DNA of 64,000 bases, from assembly GCA_963853835.1 (NCBI GenBank), contig OY970820.1, forward strand, positions 35,922,873-35,986,872, written 5' to 3'. Shown here one piece after another: positions 1-11,375 of this stretch. Both the position numbers and the translations under genes were made by a program. Source of the DNA: Calendula officinalis. Taxonomy: Eukaryota > Streptophyta > Magnoliopsida > Asterales > Asteraceae. Each line of letters opens with the position of its first letter. Position 1 is the first letter of the stretch. The notes under the pieces were generated by a model. That model saw only the letters and a list, made by a program, of their open reading frames with translations, did no database searches and was not told the DNA's origin.

Positions 1-1313
1 TTCAAGATACATGCACAATGGAATCTCGCAACGCTTCATTCGGATGACTGATGAGGAAGAAGAAATAGAGACCTTCAACAGAGCTAAAAAGGAGAATGCC
101 TAAATTAGTTTCAATTACACTGAATTAAATAAAACATATGAAACTAAAAAGGCTCGATTTGAAAATGATGATTATTTTCCTATTATAAAACCAGAAGAAT
201 TTGAAATTATTCAACAAAAGGTTACACCAAAGATTTATGTTCCAAATCTAATTCTAGAAAAGAAAATTTGTCAATTGGAAACTGAAATAGATGAAACATA
301 TAAGGCGTTTGACAAAGAAAAATCAGTTTTACAAACAAAAATTCATGAATTAGAAGATAAAATTGTTGAAATAAAATTGGTTTCTAATCAAAAGATTTCT
401 AATCCAAATGCTTCTTCAAAGCCAATATCTCAAAATTCAAATTCTTCTTTTCCTAAAACTCCAATTCTTTTAAGACGAGATTCTAATTCCCATGTTTTAA
501 ATTTTTCAGATTGAAATTTAAATTCCAAACTTAAGAAGCCAATGCAAGGCGGTGTGAAAGAAGTTGCGCAGTTTAAGAAGTCCAATTCGACCAAGTCTAG
601 TATGCTTAAGTCCAAGGAGCTTAAGAAGTCCATCTCCTTCGTTTTTAGCATTTTCTATTTCAAATAAATGTAATAACTCAAAAAAGTTTATTTATCCTGC
701 TACACTTTATGGGATTGTATATGATTCTGCAATTTATCGTCCTGTTAGTTTCACTGTTAATGGTGTCAATTTGATTGTTAAAACAGATAAAACTGGCAAA
801 AAGGTTTATTTTGATAGAAAAACTAATAAACCAATTTCTCAACATGATACACGATATTTTGTTAGAAAAGATGCTCCTTATGGTCCTCGACATGATGTAC
901 TTCATAAAAATGGTTCAATCATTCATAAATGTACAATTTGTTATCCAGAACCCTGCAAAACAATGCTTGCTCGATCTCAAACTCCTCTAACTACACGTTC
1001 TTCACCTAAATCTCCAAAATCAGTTTATTGTGTAGTTTCTGCACTTAAATCGCCAAAATCAGTTTATCGCGTAGTTTCTACACATAAATCGCCAAAATCC
1101 GTTTATCGCGTAGTGTCTACACCTAAATCGCCAAATTCCGGTTCCTCAACTCCGTCTCCCAAGCTAAATCAAAAACCATCCAAGTTTGTTAAATATAAAT
1201 GGATTCAAAATGAACAATCAAACTGGATTTTACTTTCTCTTGAGAAATCTTTAAAATGGACTTTCAAATTAACAAAACCAAAACTGCCTCCTTGCAGTTC
1301 TTTAACACTCTAA
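1..1313 (+). pseudogene. Copia gag remnant with coiled coil and a repeated Lys/Ser/Pro motif
   Basis: Broken gag-like coding DNA. Residues from 275-514 are Lys/Glu-rich and would form a coiled coil (KIHELEDKIVEIK). From 690 to 1313 one open frame of the larger segment carries a Cys pair (HKCTICYPEPC, about 930-955) and then about three copies of KSPKSVYRVVST from about 1003 to 1130. In-frame stops near 112 and 512 break the frame. In the family, Gag forms the particle that encloses element RNA; this copy could not make a full protein. The assignment rests on position before the protease motif and on composition. Confidence 0.6.
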
Positions 1314-1399
1314 ATTTTTTTGGTCGCTACATAAAACATCTCATACTAATCGTTTAGGACCCATAACCGATTGGGTACCTCAATTTTTAAATTTGTTTT

Positions 1400-3006
1400 A
1401 TGTTGAATATTTGGTATCTTGATTCTGGTTGTTCAAGACACATGACCGGAAACAAGAAATTATTAACAAATTTTAGAGACAAATATTTGGGAAATGTTCG
1501 GTTTTGTAATGACCATTTAGCTGCCATAATGGGTATTGGAGATATAATTCGTCACAATTTAATCATCCGGAATGTGACCTAGGTTGAAGATCTTGCACAC
1601 AATCTTTTTAGTATTGGTCAATTCTGTGATAAAACATTGGAAGTTGATTTTCGAACAAAGAAATGTGATGTTCGCACCTATGAAGGTGAAGAACTTCTTA
1701 CCGGAACTCGTGAGACGAATCTTTTTACAATTAATTTGAATGACGTGTTCCCACTTGAAGAAGTATGCTTAATGACAACGGCGTCGTCAAATGAATCATG
1801 GTTATGACACCATCGTCTTTCTCACTTTAATTTCAAAACGATCAACAAATTGGTAAAAGGTGGTCATGTCTCTGGTCTTCCAGATGTTAAATTTGATAAG
1901 GATCATCTTTGTTCGTCTTGCGAAATGGGCAAAATGACTAAACAGTCCCATAAGTCCAAACCAGTTCCAAGTACTTCAAAACCGCTTGAATTACTTCATA
2001 TGGACTTATGTGGTCCCATGAGCGTCCAAACTTTAGCTGGTAAACGATATGTGTTGGTAATTGTTGATGATTATTCACGTTATACATGGGTTTATTTCTT
2101 ACGTACAAAAGATGAAACAGCTGATATTATCACTGTCTTCAAAAGAAAACCCAGACAAATTTGGAATTAAAAGTTCATACCATTCGTACTGACAATGGGA
2201 CTGAACTCAAAAATCAAACTTTAGATTCTTTCCTTGTTTCAGTTGGTATATCCCATCAATTTTCCGCTGCCCGAACTCCTCAACAAAATGGGGTTATTGA
2301 ACGAAGAAATCGTACCTTAGTTGAAGCTGCTCGTACCATGATTTCTTTTTCAAAACTCCCATTATCTCTTTGGGCTGAAGCCATAAGTACGGCATGTTTC
2401 ACTCAAAATCGTTCAATCATCAACAAATCCTACAACAAAACTCCATATGAACTCATTAATAACCGAATTTCAAATGTCAAATTTTTCCATATTTTTGGGA
2501 GTCATTGCTTCATCCTAAATAACAAAGACAAATTAAATAAATTTGAATCTAAAGCTGATGAAGGAGTTTTTGTCGGGTACTCACGTGAATCTGCATCATT
2601 CAGAGTATATAATCGGTCAAAACGGACGATTAGAGAAAATGTCAACGTTAATTTTGATGAGACTTTTCCAATAGATTCATTAACTTCAAATGTTGAAATT
2701 CCTTTACCTTCGTCGTCCCCTTCCACATCTCAAAATGATTTAGATTTCTTGTTTGAAAAGTTTTATGATGATTATCATAGTATTCGACATACTTTACTTG
2801 AGGAGGCTGGCGTTCCATTTCCATCCGTAGCCGATGTTCAAAGCATTACTGTACCTGAAATGAAAAATTCAAGTTCTAATGATTCTCCTTCTCATACATC
2901 TGTTGCTCCAAATAACAACTTTTCCTTCAAATTCTGTTTCCCTTTTGGAAACTCAATCATCTCCGGACGATTCCTCACATTTGCAAAATCAATCATCTCC
3001 GGATAA
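1400..3006 (+). pseudogene. Copia protease and integrase remnant
   Basis: The protease active-site motif DSGCSRHMTG lies at about 1417-1450. It is followed by a GAG-pre-integrase region (SHFNFKTINKLV, CSSCEMGK) and the integrase core: DLCGP at about 2005, the DDYSRYTWVYFL segment at about 2065, TDNGTE at about 2190, and PQQNGVIERRNRTL at about 2280, giving the D-D-E catalytic triad of the family. A stop at 1580, a TGA near 1807 and a frame shift near 2150 disable it. After about 2690 the sequence becomes a Ser/Pro-rich linker. In active elements these domains process the polyprotein and insert the cDNA. Confidence 0.9.
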
Positions 3007-3442
3007 TTCCCCACCTTCTGGAAATGATGCCAATGCTTTAGATTTATCTTTAGTTCCAGCACAAACTCCACCTTCTGGTCAAGCTGGTAATCCTTTAGAT
3101 TTATCTTTAGTTCCAGCACAACCTCCACCATTGGTGATTGATTTCTCCAAATTCAAAGTTCAACGTGTAGATCCTCTACCTTCTACATCAAATACTCAAA
3201 CTGCAATAATCCCTCATCATGTATTCACTGATACCTCAAATATAAATCCAGGTCAGCTTCCACTTCCTCATTCTCTAAAATGGAGAAGATAGCATCCTCT
3301 AAATCAAATAATCGGTAATCTTGATTCTTCTGTTCAAACCTGAAGAGCCACTGCTGACGAATGTCAATTTTCTTCTTTTCTAAGCTCTATTGAACCTAAG
3401 AAAGTCAGTGAAGCTCTCTCAGACCCAGACTGGATTCTTGCT
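3007..3442 (+). pseudogene. Copia integrase-RT linker remnant
   Basis: A Ser/Pro-rich low-complexity linker between the integrase and reverse transcriptase, readable in a shifted frame up to a stop at about 3290. It contains a duplicated stretch (LDLSLVPAQ twice, about 3037-3123). The motif [16 protein letters not shown] at about 3419 is the usual entry to the RT domain of copia elements. At least two stops lie between 3290 and 3345. Confidence 0.7.
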
Positions 3443-4920
3443 ATGCAAGAAGAAATCAATCAATTTGAACGATTAAAAGTTTGGCGTCTGATTCCTAAAC
3501 CACATGGGAAATCTGTTATTGGTACAAAATGGATTTTTAAAAATAAAAAGGATGAGAATGGGATTGTAATTCATAATAAAGCACGTCTAGTTGTGAAGGG
3601 GTATGCTCAACAGGAGGGCATTGACTTTGAAGAAACGTTGGCTCCAGTTGCACGAATAGAAGCCATTCGAATATTCTTGGCATATGCAACACATAAGAAT
3701 TTTACAATATATCAAATGGATGTTAAAACTGCATTTTTAAATGGCATTCTAAATGAAGAAGTGTTCATTCATCAACCCGAAGGTTTTGTAGATCCAAATT
3801 TTCCTAATCATGTTTATATTCTCGACAAAGCTTTATATGGTTTGAAACAAGCTCCTCGTGCGTGGTATGATGTTCTATCCAAATTCTTAGTTGATTCTGG
3901 TTTTTCAAAAGGAAAAATCGATACAACTCTTTTCATCAAACGACAAGGGGAAGATATTGTTCTTATTCAAATGTATGTCGATGATATCATTTTTGGTTCT
4001 ACAAATCCCAAATACTGCAAAAAGTTCTCTCATCTTATGGTTAAACATTTTGAGATGAGTATGATGGGGGAAATGAATTTCTTTCTTGGTCTTCAAGTTC
4101 GCCAATTACCTATCGGGATCTTCATCAACCAATTCAAGTATATCACTGATCTCTTGAAGAAATATCTCATGGATGATTGTAAACCAATTCCGACGCCAAT
4201 GTCACCTGGTTCTAAATTACATGCTGATCCTGATGGTAAACTTATTGATATTACAAATTATCGGGGGATAATCGGATCATTGTTATATCTAACTTCAAGT
4301 CGACCAGACATTATGTTCTCTACTTGTATATGTGCTCGGTATCAGGCTGCTCCCAAAGAATCACATCTTCAAGCAGTCAAACGTATATTTCGTTATCTCA
4401 AGGGTACTAGGGATCTTGGTCTTTGGTATCCTAAAGAAACTTCTTTTGACTTCACTGCATTCTCTGATGCTGACCATGCTGGATGTATGCTGGATCGAAA
4501 GAGTACATCTGGAAGTGTTCAATTTCTGAGAGATAAATTGGTGAGCTGGTCTTCACGTAAACAAAATTGTGTATTTCTTTCAACTGCAGAAGCAGAGTAT
4601 GTTGCTGCTGCAGGCTGCTTATCCCAGGTAATTTGGATGCAATCACAATTAAAAGATTATGGCTTTTTATACAGCTGTATTCCTTTATATTGTGATTCAC
4701 GAAGTGCAATTGCAATTTCATGCAATCCTGTTCAACATTCTAAAACTAAACATATTGATCTTCGATATCATTTTATAAAAGACCATGTTGAACAAGCTAA
4801 TGTGGAATTGTACTTCGTTTCAACTGACTATTAATTAGCTGATTTGTTTACCAAGGCTTTAGACGAAAAACGTTTTAACTTTCTTGTGTCTAAACTTGGT
4901 ATGCTAAATCATAAATCTTA
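3443..4920 (+). pseudogene. Copia reverse transcriptase and RNase H, largely open
   Basis: A 463-codon open stretch with the complete copia [52 protein letters not shown] and the catalytic YVDDIIFGS (about 3976). RNase H follows, with SDADHAGC at about 4464, STAEAEY at about 4578 and HIDLRYHFI at about 4752. A TAA near 4832 interrupts the last motif; matching residues (ADLFTKALDEKRFNFL) resume after it, to about 4900. The RT is the best-preserved part of this element. With upstream domains broken, it is unlikely to act on its own. Confidence 0.92.
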
Positions 4921-7833
4921 AACCGTTTTACTTTTAAACTTTTCATACACTTTTTGTTCTACTAACAATGGCTTTCAAGTACATCAACTTGAAACCCGCT
5001 CATAACCAGTAAATCTCATATCTGTAAAAACTCTTCTCCACTCCTCTACTGCTATTAATGGTATATCTCTGAACTACATACATTTCACTTTCTTTGATTT
5101 GTCGAGGGGGAGAAATATTAATTCTAGGGGGGAATTAGTATTTCCAGGGGAGAAATTTTCTAATTTCAAAACTTTTATACTCAATTGAATATTTAAACGA
5201 TAAAGTTTTTTCAAAGAATATATCTTCCCATAATTTGCGAAAACCAGTTTTACCTTCCAAGGGAAATACTTTTTAGCCGACTGGTAAATGTGAGGGTATA
5301 AGTCTAGGGTATAGATTTAGGTGAGTGCAAGGTGATGTGAAAACATGATAAAAACAAGAAAACACACCTTTGAGTGCATCCAAACAGCCAATAAACCGAG
5401 AAACCTCACAAAAATGTGATCATTCATGTGTTGAATGTTTCACCAGACTTAACTGGCCCAGTCAAGCATTTGCACTCCACCACCATCCACTCAGATTCCT
5501 CTCAACATGAATTTGTTTCAATTCATCAGGGGACGTAGCACATAATCTATCGACTACTCATTCAGAGTATGTTGATATTGAAATCATTCACCTCCTGCCC
5601 CGGGTTACGTATTTATTCAATGCACAAAGTGTCTAGATCTCACCGTCAAATATTTCCAATTTAGGACACATACACTATTGTAAATGAATCTCCGTGAATT
5701 CATCGGAACACTCATAGTGGCATCACAATCTGGTGCTTCACGAGGATTGAGTGGAAATCCAGCAAGAGCTAAAATTGCGCCAACTCTAAACGCAGGTCAC
5801 ACATTTGAATCAATGGTTGTGCAAACGACTACCAATTCATACGGTGTGTTAACAGTTACTCTATGTGAGTCCGCTATTACCAAAATTGTTCAAGTTGTTG
5901 TGCCTAATTTTTTCAATCTTAAAGGCAACAACTTATGCCGGAAACACATACATTTCCGATGAAAATCCATGTAAATTCATTCTTACAACGCAACATCATA
6001 AATGCTGATAATTTGCACATGAGCGTTTTAGTTCACTCTCAAATAACTCCTATGATCTGCTATAACCGGCATGATCTTCCCCAGGAGCCACCTACAATAT
6101 AGGACATAATGTGAGGGTCCATAGGTCTAGGTGAACAGAATCAAGTATCATGGGATCTTGATTGGGGTGCGCTGAGATAAAATTTGAGAGGGGGAATGAA
6201 GTATGGGGTGCAATTCAGCTAAACACATGGTAACATGAAACGAGGGCGTAGTTGAAAATTTAAAAAGTAAGCTTGAGTGAGGAGGGTGTGACAGGGTTAA
6301 AGAAAACGAAAAACCCTTTCCAAACCGATTAAAAGCCGGGTTGCCACGTCTCTATCAGATTGCATATGTTGCTCTCAGATATTGAAATAGACATCATGGA
6401 CCCAGTGATGCAATGCACAACCCCCCCAGCCACTCAAGTATTTCTTAAATAGTACTTGTTTCATTTTCACGGAGATAAGCTCATATGCTATCGACATCTC
6501 ACTTGGAGATTGTTGATATTGAAATAGAGGACAAGCCTCTCCAGTCCTCGCCTTCTATTGTCCACTAATTGAGTCTAGAACCGAAATAAACACTTTTAGG
6601 ACATAGGTAAAATACCAAGCAGATCTTTGTGATATAGCCGGAACATTCATAGTGATACCAAAATTGTTAGTATTCCACGATGATTGAATGGAAGTCCTAC
6701 CAGTGCTAACATCAAAGCCAACACTGAACGTAGGTCACACAGTTTTTGTAACTGTTGTGTTAACGGGCAATCTATGTGATCCTGGTTTACCCACCTTGTA
6801 CATTTTTGATGACTGTACTCGAACGCTATCAACAACAGTCGGGATATCAGATGATAAATACGAGACTGTTCATTTATGTCATCAACAACGATCATTGAGA
6901 TTAAACGATAAAAGATTTGATCGTATTTCTTCATAACCAACAACGATCTGGGTTTATCTGATAAAATGTGTTACATATTGATTCATTCAAAATATGAATA
7001 TATCATTATTCAACACACTTTTATCCTTGAGCTTCGAAGATTCTTTCTATTTCCACCCCGTAGAGCTTCATGTTTTACATGATGATTCAAATAAATCTTG
7101 TTCATCATGAGGGGGAGAATATATTAGAGCTCAGTTTACTCCGCATTGAAAAGTCATATGCACCGGTTAAGGGGGAGTAAACAAGAAACCGAAGAGTCGT
7201 TAGGAAATAATTGTTTGTTTGAGGGGGAGCGTAAACTCTATCAACATTTTACCCTAACAACAATTATCAATGATCACAAATCGACAAAGCCACAACTTCA
7301 AGAAAAGACTTCCGCTATAAACAACTTTATCTACGGGTCTACATTTTCGTCGATTCACACGAAGTAATTTGTGAAGATAAAGAAACCGATTCCTTTACAG
7401 AAACTTCTCACAAATTCTCAACTTTCACACTTCAAATACTAAACTTTACATATCATACTATCCAAACCACAAATTCACATCCATTTCAATCCAAAATCTA
7501 ATCGTTTAAATCATTCTTTCCAAATTCCATAACAACCACATCCATTCAAAAGCTTAACTGTTCAAATATTTCTTTCCAAACAAAATACAAATCATCCACA
7601 TCAATACATTCTTTCATACAATACATACACATCCAAAACTTTAACTTTCAAATCATTCTTACCAAAATTTACACACACATCCAAAACCTTTAACTTTCAA
7701 ATCATTCTTTTCATCATTCAAAGACATCATTATCCTATCCTCACAAAAACCTCTACCACAACATCCAAAACAAAATCTCTAACATCTGAAAATCCCAGTC
7801 AAATCCTTACCAAACTGATATTCCATTTCCAAA
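4921..7833 (+). other. Long non-coding 3' region of the copia element
   Basis: About 2.9 kb with no credible gene, between the end of RNase H and the inserted solo LTR. It has polypurine-like tracts at about 5103-5112, 7088-7097, 7169-7176 and 7221-7229. SIRE elements are known for a long 3' segment, sometimes with an env-like frame; no intact frame is seen here. The segment 5684-5962 is open for 92 codons but resembles nothing I recognise, and it falls inside a duplicated block. Confidence 0.6.
5455..6800 (+). repeat. Diverged tandem duplication, period about 941 bp
   Basis: The stretch around 5525-5900 recurs at about 6470-6790. Shared landmarks are the phrase GTTGATATTGAAAT (5571 and 6512), the GGAACA(C/T)TCATAGTG block (5704 and 6641) and the AGGTCACACA block (5793 and 6731). 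Identity is low, so the duplication is old. It lies wholly in the 3' region of the copia element. Confidence 0.6.
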
Positions 7834-10796
7834 TGTCACACCCCGCCAAAAATGAGTTTTACTTCATTTAAAATGTTTTGCGGAAGAACGGAGGTGTAAC
7901 GTTCACGATTACATCGCAAAAATTAAGTAAACAAACAACCACGTAAATAACATAATGAAAATGGTTTACCTTCTAAAAATGGAAAGTTTCCAAAAATAGT
8001 AGTTACTAAAAATAGTAAGTTTTGAAAATGAAGTGATTGTTCGTAAACTTAAATGTTCATTCATGGCTCACGATAATCCACTGCTCATATCCTCCAGTGT
8101 CACTGAGCTCCTAAATCACCTGGAAAACATAAGTAAAAGGGTCAACAAATAATGTTGAGTGAATCCACATGATTAATGTTGTATGAAAAGTAAAGTAAAG
8201 TGTTTGCTACCCAAGATGTTTGTTATGAAAAATAAGTTTATGACTGAAAATATATAAGGTTCAACACTCATATGATATGAGAAGTAAGTATAAAAGTAAA
8301 GTGTAATTGTAGAAGATCTACAATTACTTGTTTTGTTTATGAAAATGTGCTGAACAAATTGTTATGTTTGACATCGCATGACTGTTATCCCCAACAGTTT
8401 GCAAGGCTCTTGGGCTAATATACCAACCCCTAAGTCCACAATCAACACTTCAACTCCAGTATGTTATCGTTCTTTTATGGATATAGATTCCCGAAAGATG
8501 TCTTGGATATACCAAGTAGTGATCAAATAATGTTGGGAGGATGAGTGTCAGCCAATAGTACTATCTGCATATCCATGGTCTAGATCCACTAGTTAATGAT
8601 TGCTGGCAACCTTAGTCCGGTATAATAATTGTTTGTCATGCCAACGCGATAATGAAAATGTATAGATGTTGTTGTACAGTCATAGTAAAACAGTAGCAAT
8701 TGTGTTTATGTTTTCCACCCCAAAGTTTATAAAACAGTAAACGAGTAAAAGGGGTCTGTGGACTCACCTGGGCAAAGCTTTGCGGCAGATTAGGACAGAG
8801 GAATCCTTCAAAGGCTCCTAGCTTCCTAAACGATATAACTTACTAATTAGACTAAGCTAACACAGGCGATCTACTTACGATATAAGATAAATGATATACA
8901 ATTAATGTTATGTTTTATGTTTTGTGACATCGAATGAACTTGGATCATTAGGCCTTAATGGGCCGAAATGAAATGAAATGAAATGGGCTTCGAAATGGGC
9001 TTCGAAATGAAATGAAATGGGTTTGGGTTAGGCTTAATGGGCCTATATTGGGCCTAATGTGCTTAATGGGCCTAGATGGGCTTAATGGGCCACTAGGTTA
9101 GGCCACTTGGGCCTCTTATTGGGCTTAGGTCCGATTAGATTGGGCCATGGATTGGGCTTGGGCCCAATTGGGTTCGGTTTGGGTATAAGTGGGCCAAAGG
9201 TTTGGGCTTTGGTCCAAATGGGCTTGGATACTAATGGGCCAACTAAAGTTTGGGCCCGATGGACTAAGGTAGATCGATATGGGCCAAGTACGGGCCTTGG
9301 CCTGATTAGGTATTCGGGTTTGAGTTGATCGGTTGGGTCAAGATCCGGCCTTGACCCGGTTTGACTTATGGGTCAAAATTGGTTCATTCTAAAAGTCAAC
9401 ATAGGTCAAAATAGTCAACAAAAGTCAACTCAAGGTTCTAGATTTCGGCTAGGGTTTGGGTTCCGATTTAGGGTTTAGTCTAGAACAATATTTGGTCAAC
9501 AAAAGTCAAATCTAGTGAACATATGGTCAACTAGGGTTCGGTTTGGTCTAGGGTTGGCCGGCTAGGCCGAAACCCTAAGGGTTCTAGGCTAGATCAAGTC
9601 TAGGGTTCGAGTTTAGTGTCTAGATTAGTCTAGATCTAGGGTTTAACATGTCTAGGGTTCTAGATCTAGGGTTCGAGTATCAATTCAAGGGATTAAACAA
9701 CGAATCTAACAAGTCTAACGGTTCAAACAAACAACACACACATGCATACACACGCGTGCATGTATGCTACGGATTTATGAGCTAACCGAGACCATATGGC
9801 CTAGGGCCATGGTCTCGGGTTTGAAACTGATTTCAAGCAAGGATTTATCGAAGAAACAACAAGGGTTTAGGGTATCATACCTTGGATCAAACAAGAAAGA
9901 ACCGAATGGGGATTTTCATAGAATCGGACGATCGAATCAAGAGCGAACAATGAGGTGTTCGGGTTTGCTTGTGGCCGAATCAAACTCGGGACTTGTAGAG
10001 GTTGTTTGGGACGAAATCAATAAAGGAGAAGGTGGGGGTTTAAGGGTGTTTATATAGGGGTAAGGTTTAGGGTTTAGGAAGAAGAGTTGTAATGTTACAA
10101 AGACTCTTTCAAATTAAATTTGAGATAACAATTCAAAGAGGGATAAGATCAAACCATCAAATATTTAAATGAGATGATAACCACACCTCCTTGGTGTGGT
10201 TTGGACGAGATTATGACCCAAGGGTGAAAGGGGTTCGGCCACTTGATGGTCGGGGCAACAATAGATGTGTCGGTTTGGAATAAAATTCGTTACGAGTCAC
10301 GTTTAATTAATTATATTGATTTATTGATTAAATATTACTTAAATACCATTATTAGAAATGTTTTGGAGTATAAATGTCACCACCAGTAATATAAGACGTT
10401 GTGTTGACTAAAATAGTCAAACACTGATGTATGGTGAAAATGTTAAATGTTCGGTGAACTAGTTATGTGTTTGGATGCCAAAAGTGAAAATGAAACTAAA
10501 TGAGGAAAGTTTCTAAACATTGGAACCTTCTAAATATGGAAATGATATGAAATGAGTAAAGTTTCTAAGCATAGGAACCTTCTAAATATAGAAATGATAT
10601 GAAATGAGGAAAGTTTCTAAAAATAGAAACTTTCTATAATTAGAAATAATAGGAAACGAGGAAAGTTTCTAAAAATATAAACTTTCTAAAATTAGAAATG
10701 TTACGAAATGAGAAAGTTTCTAAAAATAGAAACTTTCTAAATATAGAAAGTAAGAAATCAAAAATAGTAACATACCCAAAATGTCGAGTTGTCACA
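7834..10796 (-). mobile_element. Solo LTR, Ty3/gypsy type, inserted in the copia element
   Basis: A 2963-bp block bounded by TGTCACACCCCGCC and GAGTTGTCACA. Read on the minus strand it starts TGTGACAACTCG and ends GGGGTGTGACA, like the other Ty3-type LTRs in this window. Flanks CCAAA (7829-7833) and CCAGA (10797-10801) fit a 5-bp target duplication with one change. No internal region or partner LTR is present. It includes GGGC(C/T)TAATGGGC-rich repeats (about 8950-9330), TCTAGGGTT-rich repeats (about 9430-9690) and an array of hairpin-forming units (10490-10760). Short open frames inside it are not genes. Confidence 0.75.
10490..10760. repeat. Array of palindromic units near the LTR start
   Basis: Four to five diverged copies of a unit of roughly 58 bp. 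Each contains AAAGTTTCTA then a short A-rich spacer then TAGAAACTTT, a 10-bp inverted repeat, separated by GAAATGATATGAAATGAG-like spacers. It lies 36-306 bp from the presumed transcriptional start side of this minus-strand LTR. Confidence 0.8.
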
Positions 10797-11082
10797 CCAG
10801 AACCTTCAAATCTTTAGTAAATCAATTTTTAGCTAAAATATTTATTCTTTGATTATCTAAAACTACCAAATTTCTGCAATGGTATATTCTTGAAAGTCAG
10901 AAAACATTTTCTTGCCAAAGACAGAAATCTTAATTGCTTCTTAGGCTGCTCAGATGTAAACATTGTTCAGTAATTCAACAGATTGACGCACATCTGAGAG
11001 TTACTGAAGATCACAACAGGCTAATAGATGAAACTGAAGAAGGAAGACTGGGATAAGGCATTAAAGCTCAAAAGGGGGAGAT
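10797..11082 (+). mobile_element. 3' end of the copia internal region with polypurine tract
   Basis: Continuation of the copia element after the solo LTR. It ends in AAAAGGGGGAGAT (11070-11082), the polypurine tract that primes plus-strand DNA synthesis, directly before an LTR that starts TGTTAGGACC. No gene is present. Confidence 0.65.
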
Positions 11083-11375
11083 TGTTAGGACCATTAGAAT
11101 ACTAGTTTTGACCTTTAAACTGTTATTAGCTTAATTAGTTTAGAATGTGGTAATTAGTGAAAGGAGGTATAAATACCTTTGTTTAAGCTTGATGATGTAA
11201 GCTTTCCCATTCATTGCATTGACAAACACTTTTGAAATCTATTCCCTCCATCTCATTCTCTCTCAACACACACACTAAAAACACACACTTGATCTTCAAA
11301 CTTTGATCAAATCACCATGAATTAGCCTCATTTCGATCTCATTAGCTCTCTCAAACAGCAACCCAACACTCGGCG
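11083..11375 (+). mobile_element. Copia 3' LTR, left part (continues at 19113-19124)
   Basis: Starts TGTTAGGACC right after the polypurine tract. It has a TATA box (TATAAATA, 11168-11175), as expected at the U3/R boundary. It is cut at 11375 by the next LTR element. The text after that element, CGGTCTATAACA (19113-19124), ends in an inverted match to TGTTA...GACC, so the LTR would total about 300 bp. Confidence 0.6.

Larger units (their letters stand above)
1..7833 (+). mobile_element. Degenerate Ty1/copia (SIRE/Maximus-like) internal region
   Basis: Internal region of an old copia retrotransposon; its 5' LTR lies left of the window. The order gag, protease, integrase, reverse transcriptase, RNase H is Ty1/copia. 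The coiled-coil-rich gag, the RNase H signature ([38 protein letters not shown]) and a long non-coding 3' segment with several GGGGGAG tracts point to the SIRE lineage. Several stops and frame shifts make it non-coding today. The body continues after the solo LTR insertion at 10797-11082 and ends in a polypurine tract and an LTR. The lineage assignment is inference from motifs. Confidence 0.85.

Noticed and set aside
5684..5962. 92-codon frame in the copia 3' region, thought of as env-like or a captured secreted protein
   Set aside because: No signal peptide or family motif that I can defend, and it lies in a diverged duplication whose other copy is broken.
9107..9328. 73-codon Gly/Leu-rich frame in the solo LTR
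   Set aside because: Product of GGGCCTAATGGGC-type repeats.
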